Of a stretch of DNA of 59,862 bases, positions 17,794 through 26,852 are shown one piece after another. Every line of letters begins with the position of its first letter. Position 1 is the stretch's first letter. Below the pieces are notes generated by a model. That model made no database searches, had not been told where the DNA came from, and was given only the letters and a program-made list of their open reading frames with translations. The translations under genes were made by a program, and so were the position numbers. The stretch is from NCBI GenBank assembly GCA_017889585.1, contig JAGFZX010000038.1, positions 1 to 59,862 on the forward strand, given 5' to 3'. Source of the stretch: Bacillota bacterium (GTDB lineage Bacteria; Bacillota; Negativicutes; DSM-13327).

Positions 17794-20760
17794 TTAATGC
17801 CCCCTACTTCCTCTAGATTTGAATCGGACTGTAAATTCGGTCCCATCTTTACTTGTGGTAAAATCAATCTTTGCATTGTGTCGTGCAGCTATGCTGTAAC
17901 AAACGGATAATCCTAGCCCTGTACCATTTTCTTTTGTTGTCACGAAGGGAGTTCCAATTTTATCAATAGCACTCTCTGGAATCCCTGGTCCATTATCCCG
18001 GACCAACAACATAACATTAAGATTATCTTTTATTGTTTTGATAATTAGTTTTCCATTACCCATCATGGCTTCTAAACCATTGCGCACTAAGTTAATAATG
18101 AGCTGTCTAATTTCGTTTTCATCTAAGCAAATCTGTGGAATATTAACATCAAGTTCAAGACATATACTTTTGTTGCCAGCTTTAGCTTCTACCTCTAATA
18201 ATGGATATATTGTCGTAATAATGTTATTCAAATTCTTTAATTCTAAATTGACTAATTTATCTTTTGAAAGAGCGAGAAATTCAGTAATGATACTGTTTGA
18301 CCTATCTAATTCAGTAATCATAACACCAAACATCTCTAGATAGCCTTTGAACTGCTCTTTTAATGAAAGAAATTGAAGATATCCACGGACTGTAGTTAAG
18401 GGATTCCTCACTTCATGACCAATATTAGCAGCCATTTCACCGATTAAGTTCAGGCGATCTAATCGCAGAAACTCTCTTCGTGCTCTATAAATTTCAGTTT
18501 GATCTTGAATAATAACAAGTACCTCGTTTTTGTTAATTATTGCTATCCGAATTTCGCAAGAACATAACCCACCATTTATTTGTCCAGAATACTTATTTAT
18601 TTGGGTTTCACCTAACGTTACTGATGATCTGATTGTTTCTTTTATCTCCCGTGCTAATGATATCGGCAACATATCGTCAATAGTGTTGTACTTATCAGCC
18701 AGATTTACCAAATAATAACAATATCGATCTGGTACTCGATAATCTAACAGTTCTCCTGCTATGTTAATGCGTAGCAGCATATCCGGCAGGGCATTTAACG
18801 TTGCATTATTGCGCTCCTCACTTTCTCTCAACGCATTTTCTGCCAGTATCCGCTCGGTAATGTCTTGATTCGCCCCGTAATTTTTTACGATCTTGCCAGC
18901 AGCATCTCTGATGACATGTAGCCGGACAGTTATAGTGCGTACTTGACCATCCCGGCGAATGATTCGGTGTTCCAATTGATCTGAATAGAAACGTCCCTTA
19001 AACAAACGTACCATGTCTATTGTCTCTTGTACCACCCAGGCGTCATCCGGGTGTACAAACTCCCTAGCATATACATCGGCAGTCATAAAACGGCCTTCCC
19101 GCGCCACACTCGTGCCATAAATGGCATAAAACTCGTCGCTAAACTCAAAAATATTAGTGTCAAGATCATGTTTCCATGGCCCTAGGTGTGCCAATTGCGC
19201 CGCCATAGAGAGATTTTCCCTACTAGTCTGCAGGGCTTCCTCCATGACCTTTTGCTCGGTAATGTCCTGGTTCGCCCCGTAATACTTTACGATATTGTCG
19301 GATTCATTCCTAATGATATGCATCCAGACATTAATAGTGCGTATTTGACCATCCCGGCGGATGATACGGTGCTCAATCATATCTGAAAAGAAGCCCTTGG
19401 ATGAAAGGGCCTTGTTCGTCTCAGACTCAATGATACTAATGTCATCTGGATGTACGAAGTCCCTAATATAAACATCTGGAGCCATGAATCGCCCTTCCTG
19501 TGCCACATCTGTTCCATAGATAGCATAAAACTCATCGTTGAACTCGAAAAGATTTGTAGCAAGATCATATTTCCATGGTCCCAAGTGTGCCAATTGCGCA
19601 GCCAGAGAGAGATTTCCCCTACTAGTCTGCAGATCATCTTCCATAGCTTTCTTATCGGTAATGTCCTGATTCGCCCCGTAATACTTTACGATATTGTCAG
19701 AATCATCCCTGATGACATGTTCCCAGACATTAATAGTGCGTACTTGACCATCCCGGCGGATGATACGGTGCTCAAACATATTCGAGTAATGTCCCTTTGA
19801 CGAAAGGAACTTGTCAATCTCCTCTTTTACAATACTGATGTCATCCGGGTACACGAACTCCCTAATATACACATCTGGCGCCATACAAGGACCTTCCCGT
19901 GCCACATCTGTACCGTAGATGGCATAGAACTCGTCACCGAATTCAAATACGCTTGTCTTAGTATTATAATTCCATGGCCCTAAGTGTGCCAACCTCAACG
20001 CCTGGGAGAGATGTTCCCTGTTCGTATGGAGAGCTTTTTCCATAGGCTTATACAAGATAGTATCCTGCACCGCCCCTGCCAACGTCTTTATATTTGCAGT
20101 ATCAAACCCTTTCCAGTCGTGAGCACATATGGAATCTTGATATTCCATGTGTTGACCTTCATTCTGCGACAGTTGACCGACGCCTTCGTCTTGGAATTGC
20201 TTTAGTTGTTCTCTGAATTCTCTTAGTTTCTCTTCCGTCTGTTTTTCCTTTATTCGTTGTTCAGCCATCCCACTAAGTACATCACAAAACTTTTTAAAAA
20301 TTTCTATTTCCCATTGCAATTCTTCTGAGAGAACGAGGATATTGTTGATTACTGTTAAGTTTGCTTGTGTATTCAAACAATGTTTTGAGGCCAACATCTC
20401 ATAACAATGAGTATTTGGTTGTTCGCGAAAGAACTGGCTTATTATAAAATTTGCTATACAGTTTCCATTGACCTTGATGGGTAAAACAATAGCAGTCACC
20501 CCATGAGGACATTGATATGCCACACCTGCTTGTCCATTCCCGATGGGTTCAAAAAACCTGGAATAAATATGTACGTACTTTTCATTGGAATCAGTATTCC
20601 TTGGATGAAACTGTGAACATGCTTTTCGCCCTCCCATAGTTGCAACGACAGTGGCATCTTTATCAACAATAGCTATTGAGGTTTTGATAACACCATAGAA
20701 ACATTGTAAAAGTTCCTGAATTGTGGTCACATCAATAATGTCTTGCAGTCTATAAGCCAT
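17794..20760 (-). CDS. orphan sensor histidine kinase: PocR domain, three PAS repeats, fourth PAS, HisKA, HATPase
   Basis: 988 residues and no membrane segment, so a cytosolic sensor. Residues 1-165 resemble the PocR ligand domain (ACSQFH, YQCPHGVTAIVLPI). A coiled stretch (165-240) leads to three PAS repeats at about 245-375, 380-505 and 510-640. All three share AHLGPW, FYAIYGT, HRIIRRDGQ and YGANQDIT and are also very alike in DNA sequence. A fourth, unrelated PAS covers 645-760. The transmitter has the phospho-acceptor His782 in GHEVRNPLTTVRGYLQFL and an intact ATPase domain (DNGPGIP, GTGLGLS). There is no response regulator nearby. The transmitter is almost the same as in the kinases at 35391 and 52918 and resembles sporulation kinases that feed a phosphorelay (inference). 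Confidence 0.92.
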   Translation of the reverse strand: MAYRLQDIIDVTTIQELLQCFYGVIKTSIAIVDKDATVVATMGGRKACSQFHPRNTDSNEKYVHIYSRFFEPIGNGQAGVAYQCPHGVTAIVLPIKVNGNCIANFIISQFFREQPNTHCYEMLASKHCLNTQANLTVINNILVLSEELQWEIEIFKKFCDVLSGMAEQRIKEKQTEEKLREFREQLKQFQDEGVGQLSQNEGQHMEYQDSICAHDWKGFDTANIKTLAGAVQDTILYKPMEKALHTNREHLSQALRLAHLGPWNYNTKTSVFEFGDEFYAIYGTDVAREGPCMAPDVYIREFVYPDDISIVKEEIDKFLSSKGHYSNMFEHRIIRRDGQVRTINVWEHVIRDDSDNIVKYYGANQDITDKKAMEDDLQTSRGNLSLAAQLAHLGPWKYDLATNLFEFNDEFYAIYGTDVAQEGRFMAPDVYIRDFVHPDDISIIESETNKALSSKGFFSDMIEHRIIRRDGQIRTINVWMHIIRNESDNIVKYYGANQDITEQKVMEEALQTSRENLSMAAQLAHLGPWKHDLDTNIFEFSDEFYAIYGTSVAREGRFMTADVYAREFVHPDDAWVVQETIDMVRLFKGRFYSDQLEHRIIRRDGQVRTITVRLHVIRDAAGKIVKNYGANQDITERILAENALRESEERNNATLNALPDMLLRINIAGELLDYRVPDRYCYYLVNLADKYNTIDDMLPISLAREIKETIRSSVTLGETQINKYSGQINGGLCSCEIRIAIINKNEVLVIIQDQTEIYRARREFLRLDRLNLIGEMAANIGHEVRNPLTTVRGYLQFLSLKEQFKGYLEMFGVMITELDRSNSIITEFLALSKDKLVNLELKNLNNIITTIYPLLEVEAKAGNKSICLELDVNIPQICLDENEIRQLIINLVRNGLEAMMGNGKLIIKTIKDNLNVMLLVRDNGPGIPESAIDKIGTPFVTTKENGTGLGLSVCYSIAARHNAKIDFTTSKDGTEFTVRFKSRGSRGH

Positions 20761-21073
20761 ACAATTCCTCCTTCGCTACTGAATAGCAAAATAATTCAAA
20801 GGTAAATGATCCTATTAGAATAGTCTCCTGGAAACAGAACACAAGTGTCAAGAGTTGATCGAAAGACTATTGACTCTGAAGATTGTAAAAAATTTTCTTA
20901 TACTTAGATAAGAAATTACTCTCCTTAGTATATAAGATAAATGTTGCATAAAATGTAAAACTATGTAAATTTTTTTAATGATTTAAGTTTTCTGGTTATT
21001 TTTTGTCATGCTTATTTTCTGCACATTTTTATCTTCCCGCTACTTACCATAAAAGCCCTAAAAACAGAAAAAC
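20761..21073. other. non-coding gap upstream of the PocR/PAS kinase
   Basis: About 310 AT-rich bases that should hold the kinase promoter. A GAGGA-type ribosome site precedes the kinase ATG. I see no gene here. Confidence 0.4.
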
Positions 21074-21105
21074 GCCAGCAGGCGGAAGATAAATTCCGTG
21101 CTGGC
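21061..21105 (-). terminator. stem-loop with T run on the minus strand
   Basis: GCCAGCACGGAA pairs with TTCCGCCTGCTGGC (one mismatch) and is followed on the minus strand by GTTTTTCTGTTTT. It probably ends transcription from the methyltransferase gene 230 bases away. Confidence 0.6.
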
Positions 21106-21181
21106 ATCATGTAATGCTACTGCCTTAATGATGGGCCATACTGCCGACATCATGGAGAAACACTATTGAAAAAGGAATTCT

Positions 21182-21219
21182 CTTGAGGCTCCCTGCTATT
21201 TCATACAAAGAGCCTCAAG
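21182..21219. repeat. inverted repeat CTTGAGGCTC-N18-GAGCCTCAAG
   Basis: A perfect ten-base inverted repeat in the gap between the methyltransferase and the terminator at 21061. On the plus strand a T-rich run follows about ten bases later. No gene is close on that strand. Confidence 0.4.
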
Positions 21220-21331
21220 TAGCAGTATTTTTATTATCAGCAATCCAACATTACTGCCTAACTCCCCCTTAAGATTATCTCGATCTTGGCAAAACTTTTT
21301 TCTATCCAATGACTCACAATCCAATCTACTA

Positions 21332-21958
21332 TTACCTCTTTTTCCCAAAAAGAAAAACCTCGGTAGTGCTACTTCCATCTAACTCTAAATAACCTTGCCG
21401 TACACTGCGAAAGCAATCAATCCCATTCCCTTTAAGAAGGTCTTCGATTTCACTTTCTTGAAAATAATTAAAATATATCGGCTGTGAAGAAAAACTGGTT
21501 ATCTCAAAACCAGGCTGCTTCCCTTCCATAAAACTTAAATAAAGATAACCACCACTTCTCAACCATTTTACCGCATTAGTTAATACCTCTTTCATCTCAT
21601 CATCATTCAAATGAACAATACTAAAAGAAAGCACTACTGCATCAAAATATTCTAGTGAGAAGCTTGCTTTGCGAGAGTCTTTAAGGTAAAAAACTCCATC
21701 TGGTACATTGACTCTAGCTATTTCCAACATTTCAGAAGAAAGGTCGATTCCCGTAATCTCTAATCTCTTTAATGCACATAATTGTTTAGCCACGTTTCCA
21801 GGCCCACATCCAATATCTAAGACTTTATAATCATTTTCTAATAAACCCCCAAAATCAATAACATGCATAACGTAAGGACTATAATTCATAAATTTATCGG
21901 TATAGCGAGAAATATTCTTGTTATATGCATCAATTGTCAACATTGTTTTATCTTGCAA
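21332..21958 (-). CDS. class I SAM-dependent methyltransferase
   Basis: About 208 residues with the class I Rossmann fold: motif I VLDIGCGPGNVAKQL, motif II acidic ITGIDLSSEML, then FDAVVLSFSIVHLNDDEM. Cofactor binding is clear but the methyl acceptor is unknown. The TTG at 21958 is preferred because GAGGTG lies six bases upstream, and the in-frame GTG at 21967 is part of that ribosome site. The gene stands alone. Confidence 0.82.
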   Translation of the reverse strand: MQDKTMLTIDAYNKNISRYTDKFMNYSPYVMHVIDFGGLLENDYKVLDIGCGPGNVAKQLCALKRLEITGIDLSSEMLEIARVNVPDGVFYLKDSRKASFSLEYFDAVVLSFSIVHLNDDEMKEVLTNAVKWLRSGGYLYLSFMEGKQPGFEITSFSSQPIYFNYFQESEIEDLLKGNGIDCFRSVRQGYLELDGSSTTEVFLFGKKR

Positions 21959-22114
21959 TTTTCTCACCTCTACTCAAAAATATCATCCTCAGCATATACT
22001 TCTATTCTTATACAACATTCACCAAAAGGTAATTTTATCCTCTAAAATTAAATAATCATATACAGTATCAAATATATAATTTTGTTATATGCTAACTTTA
22101 AAAGGAGTTTTGTT

Positions 22115-22252
22115 ATGATTAATGCAAGTAGCAATTTTAAATATGCGAAATGTAATTTCTGCGGTCAAGAAAAGGAATGCTTTGTACAATATAAATATGG
22201 CAAAGAACAAGCAGTCTGTCCACATTGTTTATCAATTGCATATTGCTATTAA
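22115..22252 (+). CDS. small zinc-ribbon-like protein, 45 residues
   Basis: AAAGGAG lies seven bases before the ATG. The 45-residue product has CNFC (13-16), Cys22, CPHC (35-38) and a late Cys44, the spacing of a treble-clef or zinc-ribbon fold. It has no membrane segment. I do not recognise a family. A terminator follows at 22330. Confidence 0.6.
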   Translation: MINASSNFKYAKCNFCGQEKECFVQYKYGKEQAVCPHCLSIAYCY

Positions 22253-22329
22253 CCACTCCTGGCTTGTACTAAATCTTAGTTGCAATTACTTGGAATCAGA
22301 AAATATTATACTTTTTGATTCCGTAAAAA

Positions 22330-22362
22330 AAGAAGCTGGCCACCAGACCAGTTTCTTTTTTA
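22330..22362. terminator. bidirectional terminator
   Basis: AAGAAGCTGG and CCAGTTTCTT (one G-T wobble) form a ten-base stem flanked by A and T runs on both sides. It lies between the zinc-ribbon gene and the convergent secreted-protein gene. Confidence 0.8.
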
Positions 22363-22929
22363 TCACTTTTTATGCTCATGACCTTTGCCATTATTATACT
22401 TGACATTACCCTTGTTATCTTTCTTTTGGTCATTTTTGTAGTCTCGACCGTCGTCTCGGCCCTGATCATCATTAATTTCTATGTAAGTAACATCAACACC
22501 GCGCCCTCGGGCAGCATTAACAACATCATCATTACCTTTTTTGAGATCTTTTACCTTAACGCCATACAACTTGGCTATCTCGCCCCAACCCATGTTTTCA
22601 TAACGATGACGGCTAATTTCATCTACAGGACGACCAGAATAAACAGCTGTAGCATAGACAAGTGATATATCGCCAAAACCGAAATCAAAATCAGCTCTTA
22701 ACCGAATTATTTCCGATGTGGAAACTGTGCGATTGTAGCTAGATGATAAAACTTGCGCAAATGCTATGTTATCGCTAGACAACATGGTTTTTGAAGATGA
22801 TATACTGACATCGCCAGCCGAAGCGGTAACAGTTGAGGTAGTAACTGTGGCGGCGTCAACCCCCCCTGGGGTAATAAATGCTAGCGCCGTTGATAGGAAC
22901 ATGGCTGCAGTATAGCGTCGTAATGTCAT
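22363..22929 (-). CDS. secreted protein with charged, hydrophilic tail
   Basis: About 188 residues. The start at 22929 has GGGAGG eight bases upstream. It opens with a signal peptide (MTLRRYTAAMFLSTALAFI, cleavage near VDAA). A Ser/Thr-rich section follows, then a conserved-looking domain (RADFDFGFGDISLVYATAVYS and later MGWGEIAKLYGVKVKDLKKG), and finally a tail made almost only of Asp, Lys, Gly and Asn. It should act outside the cytoplasmic membrane. I do not recognise the family; the domain may be shared with other metal-reducing anaerobes but this needs a search. Confidence 0.6.
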   Translation of the reverse strand: MTLRRYTAAMFLSTALAFITPGGVDAATVTTSTVTASAGDVSISSSKTMLSSDNIAFAQVLSSSYNRTVSTSEIIRLRADFDFGFGDISLVYATAVYSGRPVDEISRHRYENMGWGEIAKLYGVKVKDLKKGNDDVVNAARGRGVDVTYIEINDDQGRDDGRDYKNDQKKDNKGNVKYNNGKGHEHKK

Positions 22930-23040
22930 ACAAAATTCCTCCCTATATTTCATTACCTTCATTTTATCATCATGACTGACTGGTCAGCCAGGGCCAAAAG
23001 TCCTTTCTTTTACTAAAATAGCATCTTATCACCACAAAAA

Positions 23041-23080
23041 TTGAAGCTTAGGATTGCCAATTGGCAATCCTAAGCTTCAA
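23041..23080 (-). terminator. terminator that is a perfect 40-base palindrome
   Basis: The 40 bases equal their own reverse complement (left half TTGAAGCTTAGGATTGCCAA). On the minus strand they are followed by TTTTTG, so they form an 18-base stem terminator for the YmaF-like gene, about 70 bases downstream of its stop. Confidence 0.75.
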
Positions 23081-23148
23081 TTAACACGATTAGCCATCAT
23101 TGGGGTATCTTAAAACCTTTATCGTAATCCAACTCGTTTTGTATATAG

Positions 23149-23484
23149 CTAGTCATCCCATACGAGGGGGTCTTGAATTTGAGTCACAAATACATATTTG
23201 TGATAGTGCTTATCCTCTACAGTGGTTTTTCCATATACGAAATGAATATGTTTATGTGAACCTACTATGATCGCGGGACCAGTCCGAATCCCTACTTCAT
23301 GACTGTGATCCGTACAAAAATCTGTAGTTATTAATATTTCGTGTACATGGCTATCATCTCCATATGGTATCACTTCACTTGTTACTCCAGAAAAACGGTG
23401 ATTATGTGGTTCTTGCTCTGCGATGAAGGTGCTCCCGTCAATCTCATGAACATGAGTCTGATTTCGGTTGGTATCTTGCTCCAT
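23149..23484 (-). CDS. YmaF-family histidine-rich protein
   Basis: 111 residues with HxH pairs in a regular array: THVHEIDGST, PHNHRFSGVT, DSHVHEI, DHSHEVGIRTG, GSHKHIHFVYG and DKHYHKY. This matches the YmaF family (PF12788) found in spore formers, of unknown function. The histidine layout suggests divalent metal binding (inference). GGGAGGAGG precedes the ATG. It has its own terminator. Confidence 0.85.
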   Translation of the reverse strand: MEQDTNRNQTHVHEIDGSTFIAEQEPHNHRFSGVTSEVIPYGDDSHVHEILITTDFCTDHSHEVGIRTGPAIIVGSHKHIHFVYGKTTVEDKHYHKYVFVTQIQDPLVWDD

Positions 23485-23628
23485 GATTTCGCCTCCTCCC
23501 TATTATGTTATATTGTATGTAACATAATAGTTTATTGTTACAAGTTCATTAATTGATATAGGCCAATACTCTGGGGGCAAGAGAAAAACGAAACCTAGGG
23601 AACCCGGGCTCTGAAGTTAGATCTGTTA

Positions 23629-24027
23629 CTATTTATCATCCCACTTATCATCATCGCGATCACAGCTAATATTGATGATATGCTTATTATCATGCTTGTT
23701 ATCATGTTTTTTTTCATGGCACTTGTCACACCATTTGTCATCGTTGCACTTCTTGCCTGGAATTACAACTAGAATTTGCTCTATATTTATCGCCACAAAC
23801 GTGCCTTCGGGAATTTCAGGTCCGCCCCTCTCGCAGAAGGGACATGTTAATTGAATCAAAATAAATTCATGAAAGTCATCGAATCTCTTGTGATGATGCT
23901 TTTCTTCTGTTTCACCCAGAAATGTTCCAGTCAAGGTTACGAGCTCATTATGAACTACCGTATTAAGAACTACTGTTACGACGGCGCCACATGCAAGATC
24001 AAATCCTTTGCCTTTGGGGAACTTCAT
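23629..24027 (-). CDS. hypothetical protein with beta-rich core and Asp/His/Lys-rich tail
   Basis: 132 residues. The first 90 look like a small beta barrel (VTVVLNTVVHNELVTLTGTF, then FILIQLTCPFC, then GTFVAINIEQILVVIPG), reminiscent of spore-coat DUF2642-like proteins, though I cannot confirm this. The tail repeats KHDNKHDNKH and ends HIINISCDRDDDKWDDK. That ending echoes the CIINIFCND repeat of the divergent gene at 24212, which suggests a shared function or origin. A strong GGAGG site precedes the ATG. Metal binding is likely from composition, not proven. Confidence 0.6.
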   Translation of the reverse strand: MKFPKGKGFDLACGAVVTVVLNTVVHNELVTLTGTFLGETEEKHHHKRFDDFHEFILIQLTCPFCERGGPEIPEGTFVAINIEQILVVIPGKKCNDDKWCDKCHEKKHDNKHDNKHIINISCDRDDDKWDDK

Positions 24028-24211
24028 ATTTTTTCCTCCTTTATATATTTTTTTGATTAATACATAATATTCATCAAAGTAACGTAAGGTGATATGTTAG
24101 ATAAAGAGTACCAAATAAGAAAAGACTCGACCTCTGCCAAGTCCCTAGCCACTTGTAACACTATGCGTTTATGTTACATAGAATAAATCAAAATATAAAG
24201 GAGGTTTATTT

Positions 24212-24487
24212 ATGACAGAAGCTACTAGAGGAAACCAGAATAATGATTGTGATGACAAGAATAATAATAACAATTGTATCATCAATATTTTCTGCAATGA
24301 CAAAAAACATGATAGTATGGACGAGGACAAAAAAGACGATGGTCACTGCATCATAAATATTTTCTGCAACGACATCAAACATGAGAGCATGTGCGATAGC
24401 AAAAAAAATGATGGCCACTGCATCATCAACATTTTCTGCAACGATAAGAAGAACGATGACAAATGTAATCATGAAAAAGACTGGTAA
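24212..24487 (+). CDS. repeat protein with three CIINIFCND units
   Basis: 91 residues, preceded by AAAGGAGG at good spacing. After a short Asn-rich head come three units of about 24 residues, each opening CIINIFCND and followed by a Lys/Asp/His-rich linker. The linkers begin KKHDSMDED, IKHESMCDS and KKNDDKCNH. The cysteines recur at fixed spacing. No family is recognised. The frame on the opposite strand of the same DNA is a shadow, since it lacks a ribosome site. It is followed by a strong terminator. A structural role in the spore coat or metal binding is only a guess. Confidence 0.65.
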   Translation: MTEATRGNQNNDCDDKNNNNNCIINIFCNDKKHDSMDEDKKDDGHCIINIFCNDIKHESMCDSKKNDGHCIINIFCNDKKNDDKCNHEKDW

Positions 24488-24504
24488 CCTTTTCTTTCAT
24501 TTCT

Positions 24505-24532
24505 AAAACCCTGGTTTTCCAGGGTTTTTTCT
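24505..24532 (+). terminator. terminator after the CIINIFCND-repeat gene
   Basis: AAAACCCTGG-TTTT-CCAGGGTTTT is a perfect ten-base stem with a four-base loop and a T run. It lies 18 bases after the stop codon. Confidence 0.9.
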
Positions 24533-24684
24533 TTGTTGAATTATTAATGACTATATACTCCCTATTAAAAATACCTCATATAAAAGAACATTAATTTTAA
24601 AAAGTCAGTGGCAAAATTACACCGCTATCATAAGCTAAAGTAATTATAACTCTTACTATTTCATCCATAAAAGGAGGTATTCAA

Positions 24685-24798
24685 ATGGGTTGTGGTTGTA
24701 GTGGTGGACATCGAGGTAATAGTTGGTCTGTGATTATTGTGATTATTATCCTACTATTTCTATTTTTTGGAGATGAAAACTCCTCAAGTTGCTACTAA
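24685..24798 (+). CDS. YjcZ-like small hydrophobic protein, 37 residues
   Basis: AAAGGAGG precedes the ATG. The product has a Gly/Cys head (MGCGCSGGHRG), one membrane helix of Ile/Val/Leu/Phe, and a short polar end with a Cys. The size and layout resemble YjcZ-family sporulation proteins, but the cysteines replace the usual Tyr and Gly residues, so the family call is tentative. It is too short to score in most gene finders. Confidence 0.6.
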   Translation: MGCGCSGGHRGNSWSVIIVIIILLFLFFGDENSSSCY

Positions 24799-24910
24799 TT
24801 TTAAAAATACTATTTATTGTTTCCCTTTGTTACATAGCTAATGACGAGACTGCTTTTGCAGAGAATAAAATCTTCATAGCTTTAAGCTCAACCTAAAAAA
24901 TGAGATAGTG

Positions 24911-24960
24911 AAACAAAAGACCTCCTATTGTAGGATAAAATCACTACTAATAGGAGGTCT
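24911..24960 (-). terminator. terminator after the first CoA-transferase gene
   Basis: On the minus strand AGACCTCCTATT pairs with AATAGGAGGTCT, extended by an inner GTAG/CTAC pairing, and the stem is followed by TTTTGTTTC. It lies 90 bases after the stop of the gene at 25051. Confidence 0.75.
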
Positions 24961-25050
24961 CTATTGTGTCTGGGAAAAACCCACACTGTATTACTTGACT
25001 AATCTTTTAAAAACATGGAACGGTTTTAGTGAGATAAGTTCTGTAAAGTA

Positions 25051-26604
25051 TCAATTCTTTCTTAATTGACCCCAGTGAGGTTGAAAAATCCCCTCCGGCA
25101 TCAGCCTTAAATCCGGCGAAATGATCGGTTTAAAGCCCATATGGGCTAGAATATCTTTTTCCAAATCGATACCTGGTGCAATTTCGATTAATGTCATTCC
25201 CTCTTTTTCAAGTTTAAAAACAGCCCGTTCTGTAATATAGATAGCAGGTTTATTAATGCTTTGAGCATACTTGCCGCTAAAAGCAATTTGCTCAACTTGA
25301 TCTAGGAATTTCTTATTCTTGCCCTCGTGTATAATGACTAATTTACCGCCATCTACCTTGACTTTAAGCCCACCTGCAGTAAAGGTACCGCAGAACACCA
25401 CCTTTTTTGCACTTTGAGCTACGTTAATAAAGCCGCCTACGCCAACCACCCTTCCTCCAAATTTGCTAGAGTTAACATTACCTTCCTTATCAGTTTGCGC
25501 TAATCCAAAAAAGGCCATATTGAGACCACCACCATCGAACCAGTTAAAATGCGCATGATGATCAATTGTAGCTTCTGTATTGTAATGATGCCCAAAATCA
25601 CCACCGACGCCCGGTATGCCGCCGATATTTCCTAGCTCGGAAATGGGTAGCATCGTATCACTTACCCCTTCTTCATAGGCTACATTAGCAATGCCTTGGG
25701 GAATACCAATGCCTAAATTAACTGGACCAGGCACCAATTCCATCGCTGCACGGCGACAGATTACTTTTCGCTCATCCAAGGGAAGGGGGGGAACGTTGCC
25801 TAGTGGTACTTTTACATCGCCTGTGAAAGCTCTGTTAAATTGGGTGGCCATCGTTTGCCATTGTGGCTTTTTGGCAACCACAACATAGTCTACACATACA
25901 CCTGGAACTTTAATATGCTTAGGATGTAAGGTACCAGCTTTCACCAAAGACTCGACCTGTGCGATGACAATGCCGCCTGATGCCTTTGCTGCCTGCGCCA
26001 CTGGCAACAATTCCAAGGCTTTACCTTCATGCTCAATTGTGATATTGCCATTTTCGTCTGCTGTGGTACCCCTGATTAGAGATACATGGATAGGGAAAGA
26101 CTTATAGAACATCCATTCTTCCCCTTCAATCTCCATTATTTTTACGAGATCTTCTTTCGTTAGAGCATTTACCTTGCCGCCATCAATACGTGGATCAATG
26201 AAGGTCCCCAAACCGATTTTGCTAAAAAGGCCGGGACTTCTTCTGCCAATTTCACTATATAGCTGAATCAAAACTCCCTGGGGAAAAAAATAGCACTCAA
26301 TTTTATTTTCATCTACTAATTTAGCGGTTCGAGGTGACGCGCCAACATAGGCTGTAATCATTCTCTTAATCAGACCTTCATCAGAGATAGTGGAACTACC
26401 GCCTCCGTCTTTAAAGTTACCTGCACCAGCGGCATGCACCAAAGTAATATCTTTGGGATGCCCCGTACTCTTGAATCTTTCTGCGATAGCCGAGTATATT
26501 TCTTCTGGCCATCCAGCAAAACCAGACACTGGAGTTGCAACTGTCTTTCCGTCCAAAATCAGCTCAGCAGCTTGTTCTGCCGTAATCACTTTACTATTCT
26601 CCAT
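25051..26604 (-). CDS. acyl-CoA:acetate/propionate CoA-transferase (family I)
   Basis: About 517 residues containing both the alpha and beta CoA-transferase halves in one chain, as in propionate CoA-transferase. Seen motifs are GFAGWPEEIYSAI, TFIDPRIDGGK, RGTTADENGNIT, CRRAAMELVPG and the active-site region ISELGNIGGIPGVGG, where the Glu is the expected CoA-thioester carrier. The enzyme moves CoA between short-chain acids during fermentation. The start at 26604 follows AGGAGC. It is a close paralog of the gene directly upstream, but a terminator separates them, so it has its own promoter region. Confidence 0.92.
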   Translation of the reverse strand: MENSKVITAEQAAELILDGKTVATPVSGFAGWPEEIYSAIAERFKSTGHPKDITLVHAAGAGNFKDGGGSSTISDEGLIKRMITAYVGASPRTAKLVDENKIECYFFPQGVLIQLYSEIGRRSPGLFSKIGLGTFIDPRIDGGKVNALTKEDLVKIMEIEGEEWMFYKSFPIHVSLIRGTTADENGNITIEHEGKALELLPVAQAAKASGGIVIAQVESLVKAGTLHPKHIKVPGVCVDYVVVAKKPQWQTMATQFNRAFTGDVKVPLGNVPPLPLDERKVICRRAAMELVPGPVNLGIGIPQGIANVAYEEGVSDTMLPISELGNIGGIPGVGGDFGHHYNTEATIDHHAHFNWFDGGGLNMAFFGLAQTDKEGNVNSSKFGGRVVGVGGFINVAQSAKKVVFCGTFTAGGLKVKVDGGKLVIIHEGKNKKFLDQVEQIAFSGKYAQSINKPAIYITERAVFKLEKEGMTLIEIAPGIDLEKDILAHMGFKPIISPDLRLMPEGIFQPHWGQLRKN

Positions 26605-26699
26605 CTTATCATGCTCCTTTCTATATAAGGACATTTCGAGAAAAATACATTTTTACCTTTTTTCTCCATTATGAAAATGATAGAAACTTAATTTTAGCA

Positions 26700-26742
26700 A
26701 AAGATAGGATAAATTTGATGTTGTGAATTTTACCCTATCTTT
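26700..26742. promoter_or_regulatory. inverted repeat in the leader of the CoA-transferase gene
   Basis: AAAGATAGG...CCTATCTTT with further inner TAAA/TTTA pairing and one mismatch. It lies 96 bases before the ATG at 26604 and after the terminator of the upstream paralog. It may be an operator or an attenuator; there is no strong T run. Confidence 0.4.
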
Positions 26743-26782
26743 CACCATAATCAAGTTTAGATAGTAAGTTGCCGCTTATAAG

Positions 26783-26816
26783 AAAAAAAGACTAGTGCCA
26801 TCACTAGTCTTTTTTA
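26783..26816. terminator. terminator between the two CoA-transferase genes
   Basis: AAAAAAAGACTAGTG-CCAT-CACTAGTCTTTTTT is a symmetric hairpin with runs on both sides. It ends the gene at 26853. Confidence 0.9.
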
Positions 26817-26852
26817 CACACATAGCAAAGACGTTATTTATGATTTATTTTT

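Noticed and set aside
18038-20205. Several plus-strand frames inside the PocR/PAS kinase gene
   Set aside because: Shadows of the kinase frame; the repeats only mirror the PAS repeats.
24206-24472. Hydrophobic minus-strand frame opposite the CIINIFCND-repeat gene
   Set aside because: It has no ribosome site, and its repeats are the mirror of the plus-strand repeats, which have a strong site and terminator.
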